Shown here: piece by piece, positions 25,301-33,332 of the stretch
How the letters are laid out: the number at the start of each line of letters is the position of its first letter
How positions within the stretch are numbered: the stretch's first letter is position 1
Source: CALARM01 sp964431735
GTDB taxonomy: Bacteria; Vulcanimicrobiota; SpSt-956; JAKJGF01
NCBI GenBank assembly: GCA_964431735.1
Contig: CAYSLJ010000028.1
Coordinates: 1-51,990, forward strand
Length of the DNA stretch: 51,990 bases
Direction of reading: 5' to 3'
Notes under the pieces: generated by a model
Databases searched by the model: none
The model's input: the letters and a program-made list of their open reading frames with translations, nothing else
What the model was told of the DNA's origin: nothing
Made by a program: the position numbers and the translations under genes

Positions 25301-26684
25301 CATTGCCTTTACTTTTAATCTGATGTTTCAGAGTCTGATGCATAAAATGAATGGCAGATCTTGTTGTAGTCAGTTCATAGGTAAGGGCACGAAGTACTTC
25401 CACTGCAGGTTTATGAAATGGGAAAAAGTGGGTAAATTCAGTCTGGCCGATACTATTTGGCCAGCTAAACCCCCTCTTATAATGGATATAATAATTACTG
25501 ATAGCGGCAATATCTTTAATTTCCCTTACTCTGGAAAGAACTATATCATAATAATCTTTATCTTCCTGAAGTAATTGTACGAGTTTCAGCCGGTCATCGG
25601 CAATTATATTTTTAACTCCCATCTTGCTTTCAATTGCCTGTTGTGCCGCACATACGGTCCATACAGGTAAATTATGAATTTTCCCCAGGCGGTTTGATAA
25701 AACAACAAGAGTTTTTTCATCATCTATACGCTGATTTTCATCCCTGTTTTTCATAAAAAGGGATACTTCGTCAAGAACTATAAGAACACCACAGTAACCT
25801 TCCGACAGTATTACTTCTACCATATTCTCTAAAATATCTTCTGTTTCCGCCTCTATATGAGGCTGTACCTTGAGATATTCCGTATAAAATCTCCACAGTT
25901 TATTACCGCAGCTCCGTTTATATTCAGGTGATTTATTCAGTTGAATTTCTTTTATAAAATCATCTGCTTCTTCAAATTCATCTTCATCGAAATAGCCGGG
26001 ATCTTTTAAGAATTTCTTAAGATCTGTTTTATATCTGTGTAAATCCTCTTTAATAAATCTATCTGCAAGCAGTTCTGCAGGGTATAGAGATAAATTTTTG
26101 TCTCTTTCTATCAAAAGCTGTTCTTTTACTGCATCAAGGATATATTCGGAAAGTTTCTGTCCTTTATCTGAAAGACCTACCACTCCTCCTCCGGCTCCTA
26201 CAAGAGTTTTTACAACAACAAAGATACCGCCGCTTTTAGTATTTTTACTCTGAAGACCTTCTTCCCAGAACTGATATAGAGATTCCCTCTTACCTCTTCC
26301 TGCCTTATTTTCTTTTGATTTTATAATTTCCCATGCATCTCTGTTTCCCAGGGCCAGTGCAGATAAAAGGCAGAGAAGATGGGATTTGCCTGAGCCGAAT
26401 TCCGCCTGTATCCAGTAACCCTGTCCTATGGGATTATCTTTTTTCTCCCTTTTATAGGGGGCAGCCATATTACGAAGAATATCTGTAAGAAAGGGTCTTA
26501 CAGGATCTAACTGAAATTCTTCTACTGTGCGTAATTCAGGGGCACGGGACTTTCTGGATCTTTCAGAATTAGAATCTGACCAGACGTGTTTTTCAAGGGA
26601 ATAGACAGAAATTATTTTCTCAGGAACTTCACAGATTTCATCAAGGGTTTTACGTATTTTAAAAAGATCTTCAGTTTTTGCCAT
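22353..26684 (-). CDS. BrxC/PglY-like giant ATPase of the BREX locus
   Basis: A 1443-residue ATPase. Walker A is EFGSGKSH (residues 95-102) after a conserved-looking GYWIQA strand. Walker B is VLIVLDEVSLFM (about 310-320). The remainder is mostly helical, with a long charged segment from about residue 980 to 1400 that may form coiled coils. The size and the GSGKSHLL arrangement fit the BrxC/PglY family (possibly the DUF6079 branch), the ATP-driven core of BREX. It is directly upstream of pglZ and 35 bases downstream of an Rpn-type nuclease gene. I cannot decide between BrxC and PglY from sequence alone, so I give no symbol. Confidence 0.85.
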   Translation of the reverse strand: MAKTEDLFKIRKTLDEICEVPEKIISVYSLEKHVWSDSNSERSRKSRAPELRTVEEFQLDPVRPFLTDILRNMAAPYKREKKDNPIGQGYWIQAEFGSGKSHLLCLLSALALGNRDAWEIIKSKENKAGRGKRESLYQFWEEGLQSKNTKSGGIFVVVKTLVGAGGGVVGLSDKGQKLSEYILDAVKEQLLIERDKNLSLYPAELLADRFIKEDLHRYKTDLKKFLKDPGYFDEDEFEEADDFIKEIQLNKSPEYKRSCGNKLWRFYTEYLKVQPHIEAETEDILENMVEVILSEGYCGVLIVLDEVSLFMKNRDENQRIDDEKTLVVLSNRLGKIHNLPVWTVCAAQQAIESKMGVKNIIADDRLKLVQLLQEDKDYYDIVLSRVREIKDIAAISNYYIHYKRGFSWPNSIGQTEFTHFFPFHKPAVEVLRALTYELTTTRSAIHFMHQTLKHQIKSKGNELIRLWELFDEAVRYEEDPSGVHAGLVAIKTKKEHDYKIYELCKRQIDSLTKGILKFNRDKAIKILQTLFLYHIARTRQQGITPEEIANSVLIEKDREANPEENNQHYETIADNLKKELRQIVQTFDEDHRSRYRFDPVFTGIDPREEFRRARDEAEGDEVMKNEALSHLIALKEWPVLTRHMSFDMSYGVSSIFCDIAPAKRDDMFVKHGNETIDITWNGRAISGLISMRDLLRAAVEHLMLPPIESAETERDFAVFISTKPVSEDNINEILKLCKDPRIILWTPASLTKTEEDCLIDFAACRKLVSTWQGKDTEDAVAVINWVSEKLKTELGKMAKVVDGTYGRGRMDALNNTNMDFRVAGELTGILSPVVDRVLTSVYLSTSIKFEPPFIFRKEEGVKVINGIVKTGNIPKGAKPNQNINAAQNFSSGLKLLKKSSDRDVDISANEFAQDMWKFIDGKLTDDSQTMKITTLYKNFMGMGVEKNYGLSSRMVQIYLLCLVQKGKIKIILSPKSGLSFSILDYSNIGDIDFSVKILDSFLEIQKMSKPEGWEVLVPFAEKLLDEKIPVTSDDSEISKYRKKLRDLFVKEKEKGEELKIKGKSLFEILSVTNPYETEFTQMTGLFTSTEMKETYNDINKILYSLKEIFGYKAFDRNNVDQSEIDDFTCRLKNYRDIKRFINSDMKLRTLKAYCNYALPDMDELKEVKNIQKKLSEKLSNLKSYIDFEVKLKTELIGNFPAVPGEKDTLEVLIRDYKVLYISIHDKVIDMADKACGNIRKIMDSDEFKAFKELENITALQPSVSEKLSEQLEQLSRSLFRCSSSRNILEDQLNREPFDKCGLQFHSVINCMDEIKEREKQAVELVNETLNHKMEVFTSSSVRTRLEQGKTEPVIKALLECENISDIREYLIKSVLADPSAVKIINRYLKEIVIKQVKLSGFKPGLKTVEKEQIPVLVKEFQKYLEKEIKSIESGDTIPVLQLE

Positions 26685-26719
26685 TATGTGCCTCCCTAAT
26701 CAAGAAATTTTTCCTTTTT

Positions 26720-27574
26720 TTATTTCTCACTGGTTAATTGTTTTATCTTATCTAAAGTCAGCCCGGTTCCTTTTGCAACCTGTTCTTCAGAAAGCCCTAA
26801 TTCTAAAAAATTCTTTGCAATCTCAATCTTTTCTCTATCTCTGCCTCTTAATTCTGCCGTTCTTATTGCCCCTCTTTCATCAAGGTACATTTTTAAACGA
26901 TCTTCATAAATTTCTCTCTGTTCATCACTCAATGATATCCTCTCCAGCACACTGGAGGCTTTCTTTATAGATTCTACTTCTTTTAAAGGTTCGGGCAAAT
27001 TATCTTCTGAAAACCTCTCTGCATATTTTATAAAGTATATCCATCTATCAAGAGTTTTTTGTAAATCAGGTAACTCTTTCGAAAATTTCTCCATTTCCAG
27101 AAAATGTATTTCTTCCTGTTTAGTGAGTTCAAAATTATCATTAATCTCTTTTAATCTATAAGCAGTATGATATTTTATATTCTTCCCGGTTGTTTCAAAA
27201 TTAAGAATATTTATACTTACAGTTCTTTTTAAGTTGTCATAATCACTGCCTTTACCGAGCTGTGATGAATACAATCTTGCCCAGTAGTATAAAGCTCTTT
27301 TTTCATAGAAATACTGGTCTGTAATCTGCATCTCTATATTGTAATATTCTCCATTCTGATCTCTGGCTTTTATATCTAATATGGCAGTTTTCCCTTTCTC
27401 ATATTCTCTGTCCATAAAGGGATTGAGTATTTCTATCCATTCTATAGGGCTTTCCTGATAATCCTCCAATATGGAATTTAACAGTGATAAAAGTATATCT
27501 TTATTCTGTTCATTCCCGAATATCAGTTTAAATGCGAAATCAACACGGGGATTAATTGTTGCCACTTTTAACAC
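26720..27574 (-). CDS. Rpn/YhgA-like PD-(D/E)XK nuclease
   Basis: A 284-residue protein of the family often named PD-(D/E)XK nuclease family transposase or Rpn. It opens INPRVDFAFKLIFGNEQNKD, the typical first motif. The catalytic set is the aspartate in AILDIKA and the E-x-Q in YYNIEMQI about 12 residues later. The C-terminus has the charged helix (GAIRTAELRGRDREKIEIAK) and the short LGLSEEQVAKGTGL helix-turn-helix-like tail. Rpn proteins cleave DNA and promote recombination, and some act in phage defence. The gene sits between the methyltransferase (20 bases) and the giant ATPase (35 bases) and appears complete. I regard it as cargo that entered the BREX operon without breaking it, although a working role is possible. 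Confidence 0.85.
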   Translation of the reverse strand: MLKVATINPRVDFAFKLIFGNEQNKDILLSLLNSILEDYQESPIEWIEILNPFMDREYEKGKTAILDIKARDQNGEYYNIEMQITDQYFYEKRALYYWARLYSSQLGKGSDYDNLKRTVSINILNFETTGKNIKYHTAYRLKEINDNFELTKQEEIHFLEMEKFSKELPDLQKTLDRWIYFIKYAERFSEDNLPEPLKEVESIKKASSVLERISLSDEQREIYEDRLKMYLDERGAIRTAELRGRDREKIEIAKNFLELGLSEEQVAKGTGLTLDKIKQLTSEK

Positions 27575-27594
27575 CTCTTTTTGAAAAATAGTTT

Positions 27595-30123
27595 TTATTG
27601 AGAAATTTTCTTCTTCTTTCTCTCTTTCTTGCCAATATCCCTGGCAAGCATACGGGCACAGACCTGATAATCTTCTTCTACATTCACCATAACCTCTTCG
27701 GAAAGACTATCCATATCCAGACCGCCTTTTTCGTAAAGGAGCTTGCCCTGTTCATAAAGACCTGCTTTTTTACAATGCCTAATCCATGAAGCAAGAGTCG
27801 AACTGCCAGGTCTTTCTCTTTCTGGAATAACAATACCCTGCTCGATATAAGATATATACCTTCTGATTTTACGGCTCGTTCCTCTCTTTCTGCCTTCTGC
27901 CTTTATTTTTTCCTCTTCTTCCGATTGTGGCAGTCTGTAAGTCCCTTCTTCTGTTTTATAGAAATAATCTATAAGCCAGTCTGAAAGAGGCCGGCGGGGT
28001 TTGTCTTTTACAGAGTAAATGTAGTGTTCAAAGAGATCACTGTAATGGACTCCGGTAATGGCCGGGTTTTCTGAGAGTTTTTTCTTTATAAAAGAATCTA
28101 TTTTCCCGGCAGATTTATCTTCTTTTTGAGATTCTGCTCTGTCTATGGAGATTTCTTCCGATTCTTTTAAGAACCATATATTCCCGGAGTCTTCGGATTT
28201 TTCTGCTATGCCTGAAAGGATTATATCAAAATCGTGAGGCTCCATTTTTCCTGACCTGACAAGAGAGGAAACTACTTCATCATAGATACGGTCTTTTGTC
28301 GAGCCGGGATGTTCTGTAAGATAATTTGTTATGATTTTTCTGACTCGTTCCTGTATGTTTCCTTCTGAATAATCTGAGTCACTTCCGTATATTTCTAAAG
28401 GTTTCGGTTTTCGGAAATTTATGACGAGATCACGTTTTGTTACTTTATCTGCCGTTAATTGATTATATGATTTCTGGCCTGTATCTATGAAAAGGGCGGA
28501 ATCCGATCTGTCTGCAACAAATCCCGCTTCTGCCATGATATCCTGAATGAGAGACCAGGTTCCTTCCGATGTGTCATGATAGCAGAGAGAAAGCCATCTG
28601 CCGGGTTTGAGGACTCTGTAGCACTCCTTCATAGCCTGCCTCATCATATTCTCCCAGTCTTTTTCTGTTTTTCCTCTTACTTCGTTTACTATGATTTCTT
28701 CGTCATGCCAGTGAGTGTCGAAGCCGAGCCAGGCTTCCCAGACGAAATTGAGTTCGCCGTATTGGACTTTAGATGCATATGGAGGATCGGTAAAAACATA
28801 GTCCATCGAATTATTTAGTAAACCCTCAAGCTTCATAGATGATTGAGTAGATATTATAACAGATGTGTTTAAAATTAAATTACTACAGGCTTTTTCAATA
28901 TCACAAAATTTATCTATAAAAGCTCTCCATACACTTATAATTTGCGATTCCTGAGGAACATAATATGTACCTGCTTGATATCCTCCTTTGAGGTTAGAAC
29001 GATAACGATACATTCGAGAACAATTAAGAAGTATGGAATTTAAAGAAAATAATATTATATCAATTAAAGTTTTATTATTAGTCAGTTTAGTTATTTTTTC
29101 TTTAAGTAAACTCAGTGCCCACAGATTTCTCTTTGTAAAAAGATCTTTAACTTCTTTAACATTATAAAGCCAGAGAGCATCCCTTTTATAACGGCTAAAA
29201 CCTGACATATCGTAACCTTCAGGGTAAGGATATGGAATATCTTTACTGTCTATTTCATCAATTTTAGCCTGATCATATTTTTTAAAGTATTCCTGTTTAC
29301 GTGGATCTATATCATTATACTTTCTCTCACTTCGTGCCGGTTTACAACCATTTTCGCACAAATAACTTACCATTACAGGAATCGAGCCAAATTTTTCACT
29401 CTGTGAACGTATAATCTCATTAAAACCACTCTTATAACAATAAGGACAGACCTTTATCTTCTTCTCTTTCCCCTTCAAGGTCTTACTTTCCGCTTCAATA
29501 CAATCAAAAAGGGAAATCTTCTCATAACACCTGGGACATCTAAACACCTGCGAATAAACAGTATAGGCAGTAGTGGCCTTCCCACCGCACCTGTCGCACT
29601 TAGTCTCATAAAGCCAGTCAATCTCCGTCTTTACTTTCTTCTTTAATTCCTCGAAAGCCTCTTTCAGTTCCTCCACATCAACAGGGGTGCAGTAATTCTT
29701 TGTAATAAAAGTGGCAGCAGGGCTTCTGTCTATGGCAATAGCTTTTCTTCCTTCCATAAGAGCCGCAAGGGCAGTTCCGCCTGATCCGCAGAAAGGATCT
29801 AAAACAAGATCTCCTTCTTTTGTATAATGCCGGATATACTGTCTTATTGCGTCATGAGGCTTTTTTGACCAGTAGGTATGCATATTATAAATGGCAGTGG
29901 CTTTTGTCGTTTCTATTGGTTTATCAAAGGCAGGAATATTATAATCATCTGTTTCAGGATTATAGGGGTTTTCTTTTATATGTTCTTCTACGAAGGCTTT
30001 AAGATTGGGGTTCGCTTTATCCCCCGAGTAATATCCTTCCGGCATTTTCGGAATTTCTCTTTTTTCTGGTTTAAAACTTAAAAATTCCTGCTGTTCTGAA
30101 GAATTATATCGTTTTTTTGCCAT
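27595..30123 (-). CDS. BREX-associated DNA methyltransferase with zinc ribbons
   Basis: An 842-residue amino-methyltransferase. Motif I DPFCGSGG (109-116) binds S-adenosylmethionine and motif IV TDPPY (445-449) is catalytic, so the target is adenine N6 or cytosine N4. Motif I comes first, with a 330-residue insertion that probably recognises DNA before motif IV (alpha-like order). The insertion has CxxC pairs at about 176-179, 196-199 and 226-229 and a cysteine pair near 256-260, suggesting two zinc ribbons. The last 250 residues read as winged helices. In BREX this enzyme marks host DNA as self. Canonical PglX is longer and has a different order, so this is a different methyltransferase branch (perhaps DUF1156-like). 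It is the first core gene after the cargo block. Confidence 0.85.
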   Translation of the reverse strand: MAKKRYNSSEQQEFLSFKPEKREIPKMPEGYYSGDKANPNLKAFVEEHIKENPYNPETDDYNIPAFDKPIETTKATAIYNMHTYWSKKPHDAIRQYIRHYTKEGDLVLDPFCGSGGTALAALMEGRKAIAIDRSPAATFITKNYCTPVDVEELKEAFEELKKKVKTEIDWLYETKCDRCGGKATTAYTVYSQVFRCPRCYEKISLFDCIEAESKTLKGKEKKIKVCPYCYKSGFNEIIRSQSEKFGSIPVMVSYLCENGCKPARSERKYNDIDPRKQEYFKKYDQAKIDEIDSKDIPYPYPEGYDMSGFSRYKRDALWLYNVKEVKDLFTKRNLWALSLLKEKITKLTNNKTLIDIILFSLNSILLNCSRMYRYRSNLKGGYQAGTYYVPQESQIISVWRAFIDKFCDIEKACSNLILNTSVIISTQSSMKLEGLLNNSMDYVFTDPPYASKVQYGELNFVWEAWLGFDTHWHDEEIIVNEVRGKTEKDWENMMRQAMKECYRVLKPGRWLSLCYHDTSEGTWSLIQDIMAEAGFVADRSDSALFIDTGQKSYNQLTADKVTKRDLVINFRKPKPLEIYGSDSDYSEGNIQERVRKIITNYLTEHPGSTKDRIYDEVVSSLVRSGKMEPHDFDIILSGIAEKSEDSGNIWFLKESEEISIDRAESQKEDKSAGKIDSFIKKKLSENPAITGVHYSDLFEHYIYSVKDKPRRPLSDWLIDYFYKTEEGTYRLPQSEEEEKIKAEGRKRGTSRKIRRYISYIEQGIVIPERERPGSSTLASWIRHCKKAGLYEQGKLLYEKGGLDMDSLSEEVMVNVEEDYQVCARMLARDIGKKERKKKKISQ

Positions 30124-30151
30124 AATAATTTCTGCTTCCTCTCTTAATTTA

Positions 30152-30547
30152 CTATATAGATAAATATTGTTTTATTGCAGCAACAAATTTAATTGATTTA
30201 TTCATCATTTCGTCAGCTTTTTGAATAGATACAGGATCAATTACTTTATAATCTGATCTCTGCCGAAAATCGAAAGCTTTATGGAAATCTCTGGAGAATT
30301 CTCTGGGGAAAATACCTTTTAAAACAAATTCTGTATCAAAAAGTCCTATTACACCTGTATGTTTTGCAGGAACTTTTCCGATCTTTTGCAACAATGCAAG
30401 AGCAGCATAAAACATAGCATAATAGGAACGATTTACTATACCCTGGGGGCTTCTTTTTGCATCAATCAGACATTTTGCGTCATCAAGAGCATTTTGAGCC
30501 TGTTCCAATCGATATTTAATCAGGACTTCTACCTGATCCTGTTTCAT
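30152..30547 (-). CDS. HEPN-domain protein of an MNT/HEPN toxin-antitoxin pair
   Basis: A 131-residue all-helical HEPN protein. The first helix pair has the LEQAQNALDDAKCLID pattern, then NRSYYAMFYAALALL, a family hallmark, and the final helices carry FRQRSDY at about 93-99. The active RNase motif of HEPN toxins is Rx4-6H; here the histidine is replaced in RQRSDY, so activity as an RNase is uncertain. HEPN/MNT modules act as toxin and antitoxin, the MNT partner adding AMP to the HEPN tyrosine. The ATG overlaps the stop of the MNT gene by 4 bases (ATGA), which becomes visible only after the false gap is removed. Confidence 0.88.
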   Translation of the reverse strand: MKQDQVEVLIKYRLEQAQNALDDAKCLIDAKRSPQGIVNRSYYAMFYAALALLQKIGKVPAKHTGVIGLFDTEFVLKGIFPREFSRDFHKAFDFRQRSDYKVIDPVSIQKADEMMNKSIKFVAAIKQYLSI

Positions 30548-31028
30548 ACTGCAAGTCCTTCCTTTTCTACAGCCTGAACGAGTAAAGAAGAACTTTCCGG
30601 ACTATTTTCCNNNNNNNNNNNNNNNNNNNNNNNNNNNNNNNNNNNNNNNNNNNNNNNNNNNNNNNNNNNNNNNNNNNNNNNNNNNNNNNNNNNNNNNNNN
30701 NNNNNNNNNNTCCTTCCTTTTCTACAGCCTGAACGAGTAAAGAAGAACTTTCCGGACTATTTTCCCATTCATCCTTTGAGAAAACTACAGGAACAACCAC
30801 AATACCCTTTCCAAAACTGGCTTCCCAGGCACAATCACTTACATAATCTATTATTTCTTCATCATAACTATCTTCCAGTATTACTACAACATCCATATCG
30901 GAAGAAGGACTGTAATCTCCTCTTGCTCTTGAGCCAAAAAGAATCATCTTATACAGATGAACCCTTTTTAATAATAATTCTTTAAATTTATCCAGAATTT
31001 CTTTTACGAGTAAATCCATTTCAATCAC
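30544..31028 (-). CDS. MNT nucleotidyltransferase (antitoxin), split by a false assembly gap
   Basis: A minimal nucleotidyltransferase. The motif GSRARGDYSPSSDMD (residues 32-46) has the GS core and the two metal-binding aspartates. The reading frame is interrupted by 100 Ns, but the 55 bases on each side are identical (30556-30610 and 30711-30765). If those are merged, the protein is 109 residues ending VEKEGLAV, and its TGA overlaps the HEPN start. MNT proteins neutralise HEPN toxins by adding AMP. The frame can start at the GTG at 31028, which overlaps the stop of the antitoxin gene before it, or at the ATG at 31019. Position and overlaps suggest one coupled unit. Confidence 0.85.
30556..30765. 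other. 100-N gap bounded by identical 55-base sequence
   Basis: Bases 30611-30710 are N. The 55 bases before the run and the 55 after it are the same (TCCTTCCTTTTCTACAGCCT to CGGACTATTTTCC). Two contigs that overlap by 55 bases were joined with a fixed-size gap instead of being merged. No sequence is likely to be missing. Confidence 0.92.
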
Positions 31029-31363
31029 TCTTCTTCTTTTTCTCCATAAAGATATTTATCCAGATTAACTGATAAATCTGCCGGTGCATCGGAATCATAA
31101 CCTTCCATCTGATATATTGGATCCTGTGTTATATCAAATTCTTCTTCTTTTACATCTTCAGCACTTTTTCCACCAGTAGAACAGGAACCTGTCTTTTCAA
31201 TCAATTTGTCAGGAGTTTTCTCTAAATTTTCCTCTTTTATTGACGGCTTTATTAACTTTTTATAATCATCTATAAGAAATCTCAAAAATTTACTTGCAGT
31301 TGGTATTTCTTCTTCTGGTAATTCATTTATTAACTGATGAAGTTCATTTTTTGTAATCTGCAT
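31025..31363 (-). CDS. VapB/DUF2281-like antitoxin
   Basis: A 112-residue acidic protein. The first 30 residues follow the DUF2281-type pattern (LHQLINELPEEEIPTASKFL). A charged, low-complexity linker follows. The C-terminus IYQMEGYDSDAPADLSVNLDKYLYG matches the toxin-binding tail found on VapB-like antitoxins of PIN toxins. No PIN gene is next to it; the MNT gene begins with a 4-base overlap instead. It may be an orphan antitoxin or a regulator of the MNT/HEPN unit. Ribosome site AGGTGA precedes the ATG. Confidence 0.65.
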   Translation of the reverse strand: MQITKNELHQLINELPEEEIPTASKFLRFLIDDYKKLIKPSIKEENLEKTPDKLIEKTGSCSTGGKSAEDVKEEEFDITQDPIYQMEGYDSDAPADLSVNLDKYLYGEKEEE

Positions 31364-31450
31364 AAAATCACCTCATTATTTATGATTAACAAAATTAATT
31401 CTTAATTATTATAGAGAAATTCATTGTGGAAGTCCAGTTTATAAAATAAA

Positions 31451-31687
31451 TTATTCGTGGCAGATATCGTTATAAAGTTCCTCACGGGAAAAAGTACTGT
31501 CAGAAGGCCAGTTAGTCCATTCGAATGCACTTAACTGTAAAGGTGGTTTTGTGCTGGGATCTTGAATTACTGTATTATCCAGTACCATTACAGCTTTATA
31601 TTTGCCCGGAGCAATTCCTTTCAGATGAGTTTCTATAAGTAATTTGCCATCTTCTGTGACTATTACATCTGTTTCAATGGTTTTCAT
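31451..31687 (-). CDS. Orphan VapB-like antitoxin
   Basis: A 78-residue protein beginning MKTIETDVIVTEDGKLLIE, a beta pattern common to a family of short antitoxins found before PIN toxins. The middle (GIAPGKYKAVMVLDN) forms the second part of that fold, and the tail SAFEWTNWPSDSTFSREELYND is the likely toxin-binding end. The toxin itself is absent. The gene begins 21 bases after the IscB stop, with GAGGTGAAGT as ribosome site, so it may be read from the IscB transcript. The IscB element could have landed beside it, or brought it along. Confidence 0.6.
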   Translation of the reverse strand: MKTIETDVIVTEDGKLLIETHLKGIAPGKYKAVMVLDNTVIQDPSTKPPLQLSAFEWTNWPSDSTFSREELYNDICHE

Positions 31688-31708
31688 TTTACTTCACCTC
31701 AATCACGT

Positions 31709-33016
31709 TCAAGACCTCAGGAGGCCCACTGCTGTGGGAGGAATGAGGAGTTTTCCATAAAGCCATCCATTGTTCCTCTGGATCTGTTTAATGTATTTCC
31801 AGGATACTCCCTGTACAACCCTCTGTCCTGATAAGTCTTTGATGTCAAAATATCCGCTCTTTCTGACAAGAACTCTTCCAGTCCATTCTCCTCTGTATTT
31901 ACCTTTAGGAATAGAAGCCCTGACAGTATCTCCTGTGATAAACCCGAAATGTATCTTTTTCCTGTCTTTATTCCCTACAGGAAAACCATATTTATCAACA
32001 TTACTTATTCTTCTGCATCCTCTGCCCTGAGACTTCCAGATATGAACAAAAGAGGTATTTATATTAATTCTCTGTGGAGTATTTCCAACACATAGAGCAT
32101 CAAAGTAATGAGTTTTTGGTAAGTTTCTTTCTATTCTCTGCTTTTTAGTCCTTCCTCCACTGCCACAGTCTACAGTATAACCTGTGTTTGCCAGCATATT
32201 ATATAAAGCCCATCTTGTTGAATTCATAAAAGCAGTTTCTTTAAGAGGCTTTTTTGCCTCTTTCTGAAGGTGTGGATAACCGAATTCTTCTCCCGTTCTG
32301 CTGCCCTTTTTCTGATTACATTTTCTACAGGAAACAGTTAAATTACTTACCCTGTTAGAACCGCCTCTGCTTTTAGGAATGATATGTTCCACTTCAAGAG
32401 GAATATCTTTTCTTTTACAGTAGACACATAGTCTGACCCATTTTTCTAAGAGATATTCCTTTACTTCATAACCTGAAAGCTCTCCATGCTGATACTCTAT
32501 GCCTTTAATTTCCGGATTATCCATAAGCTGAGTATCAAACTTTACATTTTCCATAGTTATTACTTTTATCTGTAATAATTTGAATAGTTTACATATTACC
32601 TTAACTGTTTGTTTGACTCTTGCCATAAGAGAGGGAGGAAGCCATCCAATAGTTCTCTTTCTGTTAAGAAAACGACTTTGTCTGTATCTTGTTTTTCTGT
32701 TTCTTCTGCTTCTTCTTATTGCTCTTTTTGTATCCAGAGAGGTTTTAATCTCAGTTCTGTGATGAATTTCTGCAAAGTATAAAACATCTGATTCCTTTTT
32801 TTCAGTAATAACAGCTATACCTGTCTGTTTTGCTCCAGGGTCAATTTTCAATCTCAGTTTTTCAATATGACTTTCTTCTGCCACTCTATCTTTAATACGA
32901 ATAGTAAAGGGAAGTATTTTGTCTATAACTGCCCTTTTTCTTGTAAGCAACAATCTTGCTCTTTTCTCAGTGCAGGGCATAAGTGGTTTTTTATGCCTGT
33001 CCAGAACAAAAACCAT
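31709..33016 (-). CDS. iscB: IscB, OMEGA RNA-guided nuclease
   Basis: A 435-residue protein from the ATG at 33016, which has AAAGGAG 6 bases upstream; a longer frame to 33085 runs through RNA sequence and is not favoured. Domains in order: PLMP domain (MVFVLDRHKKPLMPC), RuvC-I (LRLKIDPGAKQTGIAV), arginine-rich bridge helix (AIRRSRRNRKTRYRQSRF), RuvC-II (ITMENVKF), HNH nuclease with CVYC, EVEHIIPKSRGGS and CRKCNQKKG, RuvC-III (KTHYFDALCVG), and a C-terminal target-interacting domain ending NNGWLYGKLLIPP. All catalytic residues (RuvC D, E, D; HNH H, H, N) are present. IscB is the ancestor of Cas9 and cuts DNA under guidance of an upstream omega-RNA. It lies inside the BREX locus on the same strand. 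It appears intact. Confidence 0.93.
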   Translation of the reverse strand: MVFVLDRHKKPLMPCTEKRARLLLTRKRAVIDKILPFTIRIKDRVAEESHIEKLRLKIDPGAKQTGIAVITEKKESDVLYFAEIHHRTEIKTSLDTKRAIRRSRRNRKTRYRQSRFLNRKRTIGWLPPSLMARVKQTVKVICKLFKLLQIKVITMENVKFDTQLMDNPEIKGIEYQHGELSGYEVKEYLLEKWVRLCVYCKRKDIPLEVEHIIPKSRGGSNRVSNLTVSCRKCNQKKGSRTGEEFGYPHLQKEAKKPLKETAFMNSTRWALYNMLANTGYTVDCGSGGRTKKQRIERNLPKTHYFDALCVGNTPQRININTSFVHIWKSQGRGCRRISNVDKYGFPVGNKDRKKIHFGFITGDTVRASIPKGKYRGEWTGRVLVRKSGYFDIKDLSGQRVVQGVSWKYIKQIQRNNGWLYGKLLIPPTAVGLLRS

Positions 33017-33029
33017 TTCTTTCTCCTTT

Positions 33030-33300
33030 CGGAGCCTCTTACGAGGCCAGTAACGCAGACGGACTTGTCTGTCTCTCCTCGCCAATGTTATAAAGGCTTT
33101 TTAGGTCTGTTACACTGCTCCTGCCCTCAGAACTGTTTAATAACAGACGACAGTTGCTCGCAGACTGGAGAAGCATCTACAGGTGTCGTAACCTTTATAA
33201 CGTAGTCTCTCCACAAGACTCCTGGCTGGTCAATCAAGCTTGCAGTTTCCACTACAAGCTCACGACTTCAGTCGTGGGTTATTGACCGATATCATTATAT
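33030..33300 (-). ncRNA. Omega-RNA of IscB with 5' guide
   Basis: Known IscB omega-RNAs are encoded just upstream of the gene, guide at the 5' end. Here the minus-strand stretch from about 33300 to 33030 begins with an AT-rich guide-like segment (ATATAATGATATCGGTCAAT), then the CCCACGACTGAAGTCGTG hairpin, a conserved-looking GAGCTTG, and further stems including GGCCTCGTAAGAGGCTC at the 3' end. Exact 5' and 3' ends, and where guide turns to scaffold (about 33279), are inferred. Confidence 0.75.
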
Positions 33301-33332
33301 TTTTTTCAACCTGTAAATCCAGAAATAAACTA

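Larger units (their letters stand above)
31690..33300 (-). mobile_element. ISC-type element carrying iscB and its omega-RNA (no transposase)
   Basis: The unit runs from the CACGACTTCAGTCGTGGG hairpin at 33261-33278 to the CCTGAGGTC end after the iscB stop near 31705. There is no tnpA gene, so the unit depends on a Y1-type transposase in trans or is now fixed. The boundaries are inferred from the hairpin and from a second copy of the same 3' end at 43502-43624; exact ends are uncertain. Confidence 0.6.

Noticed and set aside
33017..33085. 23-residue N-terminal extension of IscB
   Set aside because: The sequence folds as the 3' stems of the omega-RNA, and the ATG at 33016 has a well-spaced AAAGGAG.
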